NCBI RefSeq assembly: GCF_937898475.1
Contig: NZ_CALEJS010000015.1
Span: forward strand, 186,001-250,000
Direction of reading: 5' to 3'
Origin: an uncultured Chitinophaga sp.
GTDB lineage: Bacteria; Bacteroidota; Bacteroidia; Chitinophagales; Chitinophagaceae
Length of the DNA stretch: 64,000 nt
Below the pieces are notes generated by a model, which made no database searches, was not told the origin of the DNA, and saw only the letters and a program-made list of their open reading frames with translations. The stretch's first letter is position 1, and each line of letters starts with the position of its first letter. The position numbers and the translations under genes were made by a program. This document shows positions 9,535 to 20,100 of this stretch, in pieces.

Positions 9535-12500
9535 CGGTAGCCGTATTACTGGAAGAACTGGTACATAATCATGTAAAACTGTCTGTGAAAGATGGTAAAC
9601 TTTTATGTCAGTTACCCGAAGGCGGGATAGACAGCGATCTGCTCAACCGCCTGAAGGAGCATAAGGAGGAAATAAAGGAGCTGCTCCGGCAAACCAACAG
9701 CTCCCGGCAGAAACGGCCGGCTATACAACGCAGAAGTAGTAATGCTCCCGGGGCATTGTCCTACGGACAACAACGCCTGTGGATACTGGACCAGATCGAA
9801 GGCAGCGCACATTACAATATTTCCAATGCCCTGCTGCTGGAAGGTACACTGGATATAGACGTTCTTCAGCGCACATTCCATACCATTGTTGAACGCCATG
9901 AAATATTACGGACCAGCTATACCTTAAGCGAAAGCGGGGACGTTCAGCAGCTGGTGCAGCCGGCGGCACATTTCACCATACAACAGGACGATCTGTCTGA
10001 GCTGGATGCAACAGCGCAGGCGGCGGGTATTCAACAGCTGCAGGCAGCGGAATCAAAAGCAGGTTTCAACCTGCAGCAGGATGTACTGTTAAGGGTTCGC
10101 CTGGTGAAGACGGGCGCAACGGCTTTTGTGCTGCTGGTAACAATGCATCATATTGCCACTGATGGCTGGTCTATCGGGGTGTTGATAAAAGAGTTCTGCG
10201 CACTGTATACCGCCTATTGCCAGGGGCAGGAGAACCCCTTACCGGAGCTGACGATCCAGTATGCCGACTATGCCCAATGGCAGCAGGAGTGGCTGAAAGG
10301 CGAGGTGCTGGAGGAGCTCAAAAGCTACTGGTCAGCACAGCTGAGTAATTTACCACCGGTGCACAGCCTGCCGCTGGACCGCCCCCGTCCCGTTATACAA
10401 ACCTTCGCAGGTAATACCATCTATTCAAAGATCGATGCGGATACATTACATCAGCTGAAGGCCATCTGCGATAAAGAAGGGGCTACGCTCTTCGCCGGTT
10501 TATATGCCGTATTCACGGTGTTACTGGCCCGCTACAGCAATGAGAACGATATAGTGGTGGGTACGCCCATTGCCAATCGCGAGCAACCGGAAGTAGCCGG
10601 GTTGATCGGCTTCTTTGTCAATATGCTCGTATTAAGAAGCCAGGTATCCGTAACAGGAAGTTTTATTGAGCTGATTCGCCAGACCAGGCAAATGTTGTTT
10701 GACGCTTATGCCCATCAGCAAATGCCGTTCGATATGCTGGTGTCTGAACTGCAGCCGGAGCGGAATGCCGCCTACAGTGCGCTTTTCCAGGTGATGTTCG
10801 TGTTGCAGAACAATGAGAAAGCGGCTGTAAAGCTACCTGGTCTGTCTTTAAGGCCAATGGAGCAATCCAGGCCCTTTGCCCAGTATGATCTTTCCCTGCA
10901 TGCAGACGAAAACAGTCATGGTTTATCCCTGAGCTGGGAATATAATACAGATATTTTTGAGCTGTCCACCATACAAAGAATGGCCAGCCATTTTGAAAAC
11001 CTGCTGGGCGCACTGGTACACGCTCCACAGGCAGCGGTGCTCAAAGCGGATATCCTGGCGGGGAATGAACTGCAGCAGGTGTTGTCAGATTTCAACCAGA
11101 CGGCCCGCGCCTATCCGCAGCAGCAAACCATCCTGGATCTCTTTGCTGAGCAGGTGAAAGAGCGGCCGGAGCAGGTGGCGCTGAAGTTCCGTGACCGGTC
11201 ATATACCTATGCGGAGCTGGACCGCATATCCGGCCAGCTGGCCGCTTACCTGGTGGAGCATTACTCCATCGCCAACAATGACCTGGTTGGCATACAGCTG
11301 GAAAGAAGTGAGCGTATGCTGCCCGTTATCATCGCCATCCTGAAATCAGGCGCTGCCTATATGCCGATCGGTGTCGATTATCCTGCTGAGCGGGTGGCAT
11401 ATATCCTGGAAGATGCGCAACCAAGGGTATTGGTGAATGAAGAAGAACTGTCCCGCTTCTTTACCCTGCAGGATCAATATGATACTGCACCGCTGCTGGT
11501 CACACCATCCGGGAACGATATTGCTTACTGTATTTATACCTCCGGCTCTACCGGAACGCCTAAAGGGGTATTAAACCAGCATGACGGCTTATATAACCGC
11601 CTGGTATGGATGAAGGAATACCTGCAGGTAACACCTGGTGACGTATTCCTGCAGAAAACGCCCTATACGTTTGATGTATCGGTATGGGAGTTGTTCCTGC
11701 CGCTGATCTCCGGGGCAACGGTTGTATTTGCGGTTCCTGACGGACATAAAGATCCGTTCTACCTGCAAAGCCTGGTGGAAGCAGAAAAGGTGAGCATCAT
11801 TCATTTCGTGCCTTCCATGCTGAATATATTTTTAAGCAGCCTGGAACAGGGCGCCTGCAGCAGCCTGCAGCACATTGTTTGCAGTGGTGAAGCATTGCCT
11901 GCTAAGGTGGTGAAAGCATGCAGGCAGCAGCAGGGCAGCCGTATACATAACCTTTACGGGCCAACGGAGGCTGCCATTGATGTTACCGCTGTTGATCTCA
12001 CAGATGCAGCCATCGATACGCAGGGCGTTAGCATAGGATACCCTGTTGCCAATACCAGTATATACATTGTAAATGCAGCCATGGCGCTGCAGCCGGTTGG
12101 CATACCGGGAGAGCTGCTGATAGGCGGGATACAGGTGGCCAGGGGTTACCTGAACAAGCCTGCGTTAAGCAGTGAGAAGTTTATTGCAGATCCCTTTAAA
12201 CCGGGTGGCCGGGTCTACAGAACGGGCGACATCGCAAAATGGAACAGCGACGGCAGCATCACATACATAGGCCGTCGCGATGGCCAGGTAAAGATCCGCG
12301 GCCACAGGATTGAATTGGGTGAAGTAAGCGCGCAACTGCTGTTGAAGCCCGCTATCAGGGAAGCGGTGGTGACAGTGAGCAGGCGTAATGACCAGGAACC
12401 CGAATTGGTAGCCTATGTGGTATCTGATGAGCAGGAAGATGCCACCACTTTACGCAGCTATCTGGCCACTAAACTGCCGGACTTTGAGATCCCCGCTTAC

Positions 12501-12908
12501 TTTATCCAGCTGGAAGCGTTGCCACTCAGCGCCAACGGAAAGGTAGATGAAAAAGCCCTGCCTGATCCGGTTAGCAGCACCTTAAAAACCAGTATAGCAT
12601 ATGTAGCCCCGCGCAATGAGAAGGAGCAGCTGCTGACGGCCATATTCGCAAAAGAGCTGGGAAGATCCCCCGCTGAAATAGGTATCAATGATAACTTCTT
12701 TGACCTGGGCGCCAATTCCATAAAGCTGATCAGGATCCTGCAGGAGATCAGGAAGACGTTCAACGTGGATATAAAGCCCGTACTGCTGTTCCAGTATACT
12801 ACCATTAAAGCGCTGGTTGCCCTGTTTGAGGAAAGTCAGAAGGAAACAACAGCGGTAGATGATGCCTTCGTTGCAGCAGATATGGATGACATGATTGATT
12901 CATTTTAA
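9531..12908 (+). CDS. NRPS module, docking-C-A(Ser)-PCP
   Basis: The protein has 1125 residues: TubC-like docking region (1-55), condensation domain with HHIATDG near 206, adenylation domain (about 510-1010) and PCP. Core motifs are clear: YTSGSTGTPKG, FDVSVWELF, NLYGPTEAA, YRTGDIAKW and SANGKVDEK. The pocket residues read D-V-W-H-V-S-L-I-D, matching the serine code family (EntF-like DVWH-S-). The PCP serine lies in DLGANSIKL near 1063, where the usual second glycine of the GGxS motif is alanine. The gene starts inside the stop of the upstream PKS (4-bp overlap), and its docking region follows a PKS ACP, so it probably takes the 3-oxoacyl chain and adds L-serine. No epimerase is present. Serine is read by eye from aligned motifs, so moderately sure; the domain order is certain. 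Confidence 0.95.
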   Translation: MTVAVLLEELVHNHVKLSVKDGKLLCQLPEGGIDSDLLNRLKEHKEEIKELLRQTNSSRQKRPAIQRRSSNAPGALSYGQQRLWILDQIEGSAHYNISNALLLEGTLDIDVLQRTFHTIVERHEILRTSYTLSESGDVQQLVQPAAHFTIQQDDLSELDATAQAAGIQQLQAAESKAGFNLQQDVLLRVRLVKTGATAFVLLVTMHHIATDGWSIGVLIKEFCALYTAYCQGQENPLPELTIQYADYAQWQQEWLKGEVLEELKSYWSAQLSNLPPVHSLPLDRPRPVIQTFAGNTIYSKIDADTLHQLKAICDKEGATLFAGLYAVFTVLLARYSNENDIVVGTPIANREQPEVAGLIGFFVNMLVLRSQVSVTGSFIELIRQTRQMLFDAYAHQQMPFDMLVSELQPERNAAYSALFQVMFVLQNNEKAAVKLPGLSLRPMEQSRPFAQYDLSLHADENSHGLSLSWEYNTDIFELSTIQRMASHFENLLGALVHAPQAAVLKADILAGNELQQVLSDFNQTARAYPQQQTILDLFAEQVKERPEQVALKFRDRSYTYAELDRISGQLAAYLVEHYSIANNDLVGIQLERSERMLPVIIAILKSGAAYMPIGVDYPAERVAYILEDAQPRVLVNEEELSRFFTLQDQYDTAPLLVTPSGNDIAYCIYTSGSTGTPKGVLNQHDGLYNRLVWMKEYLQVTPGDVFLQKTPYTFDVSVWELFLPLISGATVVFAVPDGHKDPFYLQSLVEAEKVSIIHFVPSMLNIFLSSLEQGACSSLQHIVCSGEALPAKVVKACRQQQGSRIHNLYGPTEAAIDVTAVDLTDAAIDTQGVSIGYPVANTSIYIVNAAMALQPVGIPGELLIGGIQVARGYLNKPALSSEKFIADPFKPGGRVYRTGDIAKWNSDGSITYIGRRDGQVKIRGHRIELGEVSAQLLLKPAIREAVVTVSRRNDQEPELVAYVVSDEQEDATTLRSYLATKLPDFEIPAYFIQLEALPLSANGKVDEKALPDPVSSTLKTSIAYVAPRNEKEQLLTAIFAKELGRSPAEIGINDNFFDLGANSIKLIRILQEIRKTFNVDIKPVLLFQYTTIKALVALFEESQKETTAVDDAFVAADMDDMIDSF

Positions 12909-12920
12909 TTGATTTTCGAG

Positions 12921-15900
12921 ATGAATAAAAAAGACATTGCCATAATAGGATTATCCGGGAGGTTTCCGCAATCTGAGAATATCAGGATATTCTGGGATAA
13001 CCTGGTGGCAGGAAAGGAACTGGTGTGCTCATATAAGCCAGAGGAGCTAAGGGAACTGGGCGTGGATGAAAAACTGATCAACGATCCCAACTACATCCCG
13101 GTCAGCTCAACGATCAGCCACCCGGAACGTTTTGACTATGCTTTTTTTGGCTATACCAAAGGAGAGGCGGCGCTGATGGACCCACAGATAAGACTGATGC
13201 ATGAGCAGGTTTGGTTAGCCCTGGAGGATGCGGGCTGTAACCCCGAAGCATATAAAGGTAAGATAGGATTGTATTTAGCTGCATCAGACAACCTCAACTG
13301 GCGGGCACACGCCTTGCTTAACCCCAATAATGAAGTAGGCTCCTTTATGAGCAGGCGCCTGGCCGATAAATCATTTATCAGCACCCTGGTAGCCTATAAC
13401 CTGGATCTGAGGGGCCCGGGCTTTTTCACTGATACGGCCTGCTCCAGCTCCTTGTCTGCCGTACACTTTGCCTGCAGAAGCCTCCTGATGAAGGAATGCT
13501 CCATGGCGCTGGCAGGCGGTGCTACCCTCATTACCACCAAAGAGAAGGGTTACTGGTTTGAAGAAGGGATGATCGCTTCCAGGGATGGACATTGCAGGGC
13601 CTTTGACAAAGATGCTACGGGTACCTTGTTTGGTGAAGGCATCGGCATCGTGGTATTGAAAAGAATAGAAGACGCCATACAGGATAAAGATCACATCTAT
13701 GCCGTGATCAGGTCAACTGCGGTGAATAACGACGGCAAACGTAAAGTGGGATATACTGCGCCCAGCGTAAACGGTCAGGCAGAATGTATCAGCCTGGCCC
13801 ACAAAGTGGCCGGTGTGGAGCCAGCTTCCATCACCTATATTGAAGCACATGGCACCGGTACCCGGATCGGTGATGCGGTGGAGATTGAAGCCCTGAACAA
13901 AGCGTTTGGCTATAATACAACGCACCGCTGTGCCATTGGTTCTGTAAAATCCAACCTGGGCCACCTGGATGCGGTAGCCGGTGTAGCGGGGCTGATAAAA
14001 ACGGCATTGTCGCTGCAGCATAAAACCCTGCCGCCCTCTATTAATTTCAGTACGCCTAATCCCGACATCAATTTCGAAGCAGGGCCTTTTTATGTAAATA
14101 ACGAATTACAGCAGTGGGAGCGAAAGGACGGGCAGCCGCTGAGAGCGGGCGTCAGCAGTTTCGGTATCGGCGGTACAAATGCACATGCCATCCTGGAGGA
14201 AGCGCCCGAGCGGGAGTTATTGCCTCCGGAGCAAACGCACCGCCTGCTGGTGTTTTCTGCCAGAACGCCTGCTGCTTTAAATAACTACGGGCAGCAGCTC
14301 AGGGGCTTTGTAGAAGCGCAAAAGTCTCCTGATCTTTCCGGCCTTGCCTATACATTGCAAACCGGCAGAAAACATTTTAAATACCGCAGTTTCCTGGTAT
14401 ATGATGAACAGCAAAAAACATTTGCCGGTTTACCGGACAATGGCAGGGAACATCAGCCTGGTCACGTTGTATTCATGTTCTCCGGCGGAGGAAGCCAGTA
14501 TTTCAGAATGGCGGAGCAGTTGTACCAGGCGGATGCCAGCTTCAAAGCACTGATGGATGAAGGCTTTGAAAAGCTAAAGAAAAAAACCGGCCGGGATTTC
14601 AGACAGGTACTGGGTTATACCAATGCAGCACAGGTTGACAAAGAGCTGATCAACTCCATCCGTTATATGTTGCCTGCGCTTTTCCTGGTGGAATATGCCA
14701 TGGCGAAGCTGTTGATGAAGAACGGCATCCGGCCGGATTATATGATAGGGCATAGCCTGGGCGAATATGTGGCCGCCTGCATCAGCGGTGTGTTCTCTTT
14801 TGACGATGCACTGCAACTGGTCATTACCCGGGCTGATCTTACTGATACTGTTCCTGAAGGGGGAATGGTAGGTGTAGAGCTGTCAGAAAAAGATGTGCAG
14901 CCTTACCTCGGTAAGCTGTCCATCGCAGCCATTAACATGGAGGACTCCTGTGTGCTTTCAGGTCCTAAAGAGGATATCCGCCTGCTGACCGATGCCCTGA
15001 CAAGGGATGGTATCAATTTCACAGCGCTGAAGATCTCCATCGCCGCACACTCTTCCATGTTTGACGGCATATTGGATGATTACCGTATGGCAGTACACCA
15101 GGTAACGCTGCATGCTCCGCAGATACCTTTTGTTTCCAACCTGAGCGGAAAGGAAATTACCGCCCTGGAGGCTACTTCTCCCGAGTACTGGGTACGCCAT
15201 CTGCGCCACACTGTAAACTTTGTAAAGGGCCTGGAATACCTGCTGGAAAGAGGTCCTGCCAGTTATATCGAAATTGGCTCAGGCGGTGTGCTGACATCCT
15301 TCCTGAAACAACACCCGCTTTTCCGGCAGGATAACCTGAGCGTAAATGTATTAAGGCATCCCAAGGAAGCGAGTAATGATCACGCCTGGTATCTACAGGC
15401 GCTGGGCCGGTTATGGAAGAACGGCGTTGCTATTGACTGGGACGCCTTCAACAACCATCGGCAATATTACAAAGTATCCGCCCCGGGGTATGTTTTTGAT
15501 GCAACAGAACTGCCGGTAAGAGTTGATCCGTTCCGCCGGATGATGGCAGGCGGCGCTGTGTTAAGCACCCATAAGAGAGCGCCGGAGGATTCACTGTACT
15601 TCGTTAACTGGAAGAAAAGCATTTTCTCTGCACAACCCAGGCAGGAAACACCAGCTACTTACCTGGTATTTAGGGATGCAGATACAGCATTGTCTGATGT
15701 GTTTACACAACTGGCAGCTACAGGCCGTGTTATTGAAGTCAGGCCAGGGGCCGTGTTTGAAGAAGCAGCAGATCTGTTTACACTGGACCCTTATGAACAG
15801 GAACATTACGAACAGCTCTTTAAGCGCCTGGATGACCAGGATATTGCAATAGACCAGCTTATCTATAACTGGGAGCTGGTTGCGGAAGATGACCTGATGG

Positions 15901-17159
15901 CGCCCTGTATTCCCGTCACCTTGTTGTGCCGCCAGCTGATCATGAACCAGGCGCAGCACCTGAAGAAGTTCACCTTTATTGCAAGGCTGGGAGCCAGTAT
16001 AACCGGTAATGAAACAGCCGATGTATCCCTCCACCTGGTGAAGGAAACCGCTGAAATGATCATCAGGAATAATGCCGCTGCATTTTTCTGCAGCATAGAC
16101 CTGGACACGCCTGGTAAAAGCAGTGCTGCGCTGCTGCAGGATATCCGGTACAATTTTTCAGATGCCGCCATTGCCTGGCGTAACAATAAACGGTGGATCC
16201 GGTTCTTTGACAGGATCAGGACAGATAACAACGGGCAGGTAGCTGTTATAAAAAATAAGGGCGTTTACCTGGTAGTGAATGGTGACAGCCATACGGGCCG
16301 CATTTTATCCAGGTATTTGTCTGAGCGTTATGAAGCGCTTGTTATTACGGTGGCTGACGCTGCAGACAGGGACGCTTTGCAGCAACTGGCCGTACGACTG
16401 GAAGAAGAACATGGCAGGATCTCCGGCGTGATCTTCATCCCTGCAGAGCAGGAAGTGTCTGATCTCTCTGACCTGAATAACCTGATCCGCATCCAGCACC
16501 AGAAACTGCAGTCCATTCAACATCTCTACGCGGTATTTAAAGACCGGCAACCCGATTTTGTATGGATACCGCTCAGGCTGTCGTCTGTGCTGCACCATGT
16601 AACAGAGCATATTTATGCGGATGCTTATACCCGGCTCTTTGTGTCGCAGGCTGCTGAAGAAATTCCCAATTGGCATGTAATAAGCCTGGATGATATACAT
16701 CCCGGAGAGGGGGATGAACAGGAGCTGGTAAAGCTGTTTGAACTGACTTTACAGCAGGGCGTCAGCAATGCCCTGGTTGCCTGCCAGCCTGTTGACGAGT
16801 TGCTGAAGAAAGGCCCCCGGAAAGAAATTGCTGCTGATACACAGGAGAACAATACTGTGATCACAGACCGTCACTATGTGGCGCCGGAAGGTAAACTGGA
16901 ATCGGAGCTTTGCGAATTATGGCAGTCTTTCCTGGCCGCCGGCAGGATAGGTGCAACAGATAATTTCTTTGAGCTGGGCGGTAATTCATTAAAGGCCATG
17001 ACCCTGCTTAAACGGATCCAGAAGCAGTATAATGTGCAGCTGGACCTCAAGGATTTTTACGCAAAGCCCACCGTAAAATTACTGGCGCAGGAAATAAACA
17101 TAGCTACCCTGCTTAAATCTCAACAGCATAAAAAAGACCGTCGTACCCTGAAAATATAG
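12921..17159 (+). CDS. Type I polyketide synthase module, KS-AT-degenerate KR-ACP
   Basis: The protein has about 1412 residues from the ATG at 12921; an in-frame TTG at 12909 directly after the previous stop is less likely. The KS has Cys174 in TACSSS, EAHGTGT and NLGHLDAVAG. The AT has FSGGGSQ in place of FPGQGSQ and GHSLGEY near 610; its specificity motif reads IAAHS, neither HAFH nor YASH. Residues about 890-1300 resemble a ketoreductase scaffold, starting at YFVNWKK. The nucleotide-binding TGGxGGxG is replaced by VVNGDSHTG, the catalytic Ser region reads VWIPLRLSS, and the Asn after Tyr is replaced (IYADAY), so I judge it inactive. The ACP has GGNSLKA near 1355. The module should extend the serine intermediate by two carbons and leave a 3-oxo group. 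The gene lies between two NRPS genes with gaps of a few bases. Confidence 0.93.
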   Translation: MNKKDIAIIGLSGRFPQSENIRIFWDNLVAGKELVCSYKPEELRELGVDEKLINDPNYIPVSSTISHPERFDYAFFGYTKGEAALMDPQIRLMHEQVWLALEDAGCNPEAYKGKIGLYLAASDNLNWRAHALLNPNNEVGSFMSRRLADKSFISTLVAYNLDLRGPGFFTDTACSSSLSAVHFACRSLLMKECSMALAGGATLITTKEKGYWFEEGMIASRDGHCRAFDKDATGTLFGEGIGIVVLKRIEDAIQDKDHIYAVIRSTAVNNDGKRKVGYTAPSVNGQAECISLAHKVAGVEPASITYIEAHGTGTRIGDAVEIEALNKAFGYNTTHRCAIGSVKSNLGHLDAVAGVAGLIKTALSLQHKTLPPSINFSTPNPDINFEAGPFYVNNELQQWERKDGQPLRAGVSSFGIGGTNAHAILEEAPERELLPPEQTHRLLVFSARTPAALNNYGQQLRGFVEAQKSPDLSGLAYTLQTGRKHFKYRSFLVYDEQQKTFAGLPDNGREHQPGHVVFMFSGGGSQYFRMAEQLYQADASFKALMDEGFEKLKKKTGRDFRQVLGYTNAAQVDKELINSIRYMLPALFLVEYAMAKLLMKNGIRPDYMIGHSLGEYVAACISGVFSFDDALQLVITRADLTDTVPEGGMVGVELSEKDVQPYLGKLSIAAINMEDSCVLSGPKEDIRLLTDALTRDGINFTALKISIAAHSSMFDGILDDYRMAVHQVTLHAPQIPFVSNLSGKEITALEATSPEYWVRHLRHTVNFVKGLEYLLERGPASYIEIGSGGVLTSFLKQHPLFRQDNLSVNVLRHPKEASNDHAWYLQALGRLWKNGVAIDWDAFNNHRQYYKVSAPGYVFDATELPVRVDPFRRMMAGGAVLSTHKRAPEDSLYFVNWKKSIFSAQPRQETPATYLVFRDADTALSDVFTQLAATGRVIEVRPGAVFEEAADLFTLDPYEQEHYEQLFKRLDDQDIAIDQLIYNWELVAEDDLMAPCIPVTLLCRQLIMNQAQHLKKFTFIARLGASITGNETADVSLHLVKETAEMIIRNNAAAFFCSIDLDTPGKSSAALLQDIRYNFSDAAIAWRNNKRWIRFFDRIRTDNNGQVAVIKNKGVYLVVNGDSHTGRILSRYLSERYEALVITVADAADRDALQQLAVRLEEEHGRISGVIFIPAEQEVSDLSDLNNLIRIQHQKLQSIQHLYAVFKDRQPDFVWIPLRLSSVLHHVTEHIYADAYTRLFVSQAAEEIPNWHVISLDDIHPGEGDEQELVKLFELTLQQGVSNALVACQPVDELLKKGPRKEIAADTQENNTVITDRHYVAPEGKLESELCELWQSFLAAGRIGATDNFFELGGNSLKAMTLLKRIQKQYNVQLDLKDFYAKPTVKLLAQEINIATLLKSQQHKKDRRTLKI

Positions 17160-17165
17160 TTTGTT

Positions 17166-20100
17166 ATGAATATTAGCCAGCTGCTGACAGAATTGAATGA
17201 ACATGATATAACCCTATCGCTGGATGAAGGCGATCTGCTGATAGATTTTGAAGGAGAAAGCATTGCCGAACCGCTGATCAATAAGATAAAGGAAAATAAA
17301 GGAGCGCTGGTGGCATACCTGAAAAAGTATGCCGCACAACAGGATTTTACCGAGATCCATCCCGCTCCCCAGCAGGAAAGTTACCCGGTATCATTTGCAC
17401 AGAAACGCCTGTGGATCCTCAGCCAGTACCCCGAAGTGTCCAAAGCATATATTATACCCAACCAGGTAGAGCTGTCTGAAGAGCTGAATATGGAGCACTT
17501 CAGGCTGGCCATCCACGCGGTGGCTGATCGCCATGAGATACTGCGTACGGTCTTCCGCGAAGATCAGCATGGCGAAGTACGGCAATGGATATTGCCTGAG
17601 GATGCGCTGAATATAGACATACAGTTCCTGGATTTCAGCATGCTGGAGCAACCGGCTGCTGAAGCAGATATGTACATTGAAGCAGACGGGTTCAAAGCAT
17701 TTGACCTGGCCAATGGCCCCCTGTTCAGGATGTCCCTGATCAAACTGGCGCCCGGCCGCTACCGCTTCTATTACATCATGCATCACATCATCAGTGATGG
17801 ATGGTCACTCGGGGTGCTGATCAGGGATGTGCTGTCATACTACCATGCGTACAGGAAAGGCGTTTCGCCCAATATCCCCCCGCTGGAGATACAGTATAAG
17901 GATTATGCCTGCTGGCAGCTGTCGCAGCTGGAAGCCGGTAAGATCAATAAGGATAAAGACTACTGGCATGCTGTCTTTGCAGACGATATTCCTTTACTGG
18001 AAATACCGGGCAGGCCCCTACGCCCGGCGGTAAAAACCAACCGGGGAGAACTGCTCGAAACCTGGCTGTCAAAAGCTACCACTGCCAGGCTGAAGCAATT
18101 TACGCAGGCCCATGAAGGCAGTTTGTTCATCACGCTTTTAAGTTTGTGGAATGCGCTGTTATACCGCTATACAGAGCAGGAGGAGATCGTGATGGGCACC
18201 GCCGTAGCTGGTCGTGATCACGCAGGACTGGAAGACCAGATCGGTTTTTATGTCAATACGCTTGCCCTCAGGAACAGGATCGATCCCACAAAGACCTTTG
18301 CTGATCTTTATGCCGGTGTAAGGGCCAATGCACTGGAGGCCTTCTCGCATCAGTCCTTTCCCTTTGATCTGCTGGTAGAATCCCTGCAATTGCAGCGGGA
18401 TAACAGCAGGAACCCGCTGTTCGATGTGATGCTGACCTTACTGAGTTCGGATACCGCTAACAGCAGGGCCACCGTGAGCGAAGAGCAGGCAGCAACCATC
18501 CGGTTCCGGGGAAAGCGGAATGCTAAATTCGATATAGAGATCAATGGAGTGGAGGCTGGTCCTCAGCTGCAGCTGATCGTGAACTATAACGCGGATATTT
18601 ACGATGAAGCCTTCGTCTCACAGCTGCTCAGGCATTTCAGCAAACTGACGGAGGCGGTATTAGACAATCCTCATTTGCCGCTCAGTAAATATGACCTCCT
18701 GTTGGCAGAAGAGCGGGAACAGTTGCTGCATGCGTTTAATAATACCGCCCGGCCTTACCCGGATGATAAGACAGTCATCCAGCTCTTTGAAGCACAGGTG
18801 CGCCGCACGCCCGGCAGCATTGCCGTTTCATCTGCGCAAGGTGTGCTAACTTATGCGCAGCTCAATGCGGCTGCCAACCAGCTGGGGCACTACCTGCGGG
18901 AGCAATACGCCATTGGTGCGGATGACCTGGTAGGTATTGAACTGAGCAGAACGCCTGCATTGATAATTGCTATATATGGTGTGCTGAAAGCCGGCGGCGC
19001 CTATGTGCCGCTGGACCCGGCCAACCCGGCAGACCGAAAAGCATACATCAAGGCAGACGCCGGCTGCAAATGCACGATCGACGAGGAATTTATGGCCCGC
19101 TTTAACGTGGTGGCACACCGGTATTCCAACGCGGACCCTGTCCCGGTGAATGATGCCGGTAGCCTGGTGTATGTGATCTACACCTCCGGGTCTACAGGCG
19201 CACCCAAAGGTGTGATGATTGAGCACCGGTCACTGGTCAACAGGCTGGTATGGATGCAGCATGCCTACCCGCTGAAGAGCGCTGATGTGATCTTACAGAA
19301 AACAACTTATTCTTTTGATGTATCTGTATGGGAACTGCTCTGGTGGAGTATGTACGGCGCCAGCGTTCATCTGCTGGAACCGGAAGGAGAGAAGGTGCCA
19401 TCCAGTATTGTACAAAGCATTGCGACGGCAGGCGTTACGGTCATGCATTTTGTACCCGCCATGCTATCGTCTTTCCTCGGTTACCTGAAAGAGTTCCCGG
19501 AAGAGAAAAAGCAGCTGCGCAGCCTGAAACAGGTCTTTACCAGCGGTGAAGCCCTGTCAAAAGACCATCGCGATGAGTTGCTGGAAGCCTTGCCCCGGGT
19601 ATCATTGATGAACTTATACGGCCCCACGGAAGCCAGTATAGACGTCACTTATTACGATTGCAAGGAGCAACGTAACGATCACATCATCCCGATAGGCAAA
19701 CCTATTTTTAATACGCAGCTCTATGTGCTGGATCAACACCTGCAGCTGTCACCTGTGGGCGTTAAAGGTCATTTATATATTGCTGGTACGGGCCTTGCCA
19801 GGGGATATGTGAACAACGAAGCACTGACCCGGAAAAAATTCATTCCCCATCCTTTCCGGCCGGGCCATTTACTTTATGATACCGGTGATGTGGCGTTATG
19901 GCTGCCAGACGGCAACATTCATTTCCTTGGCAGGGCAGACGACCAGGTGAAAATAAGAGGATTCAGGATTGAGCTGGGCGAGATTGAATATCACATCAGG
20001 AGAAAAGAAGGTATAGACGACGCCGTTGTACTGGTACGGGAAACTGTTCCCGGCCAGAAAGACCTGGTGGCATTTATTGTTTCAAGGGAAGCGCAGGAGG

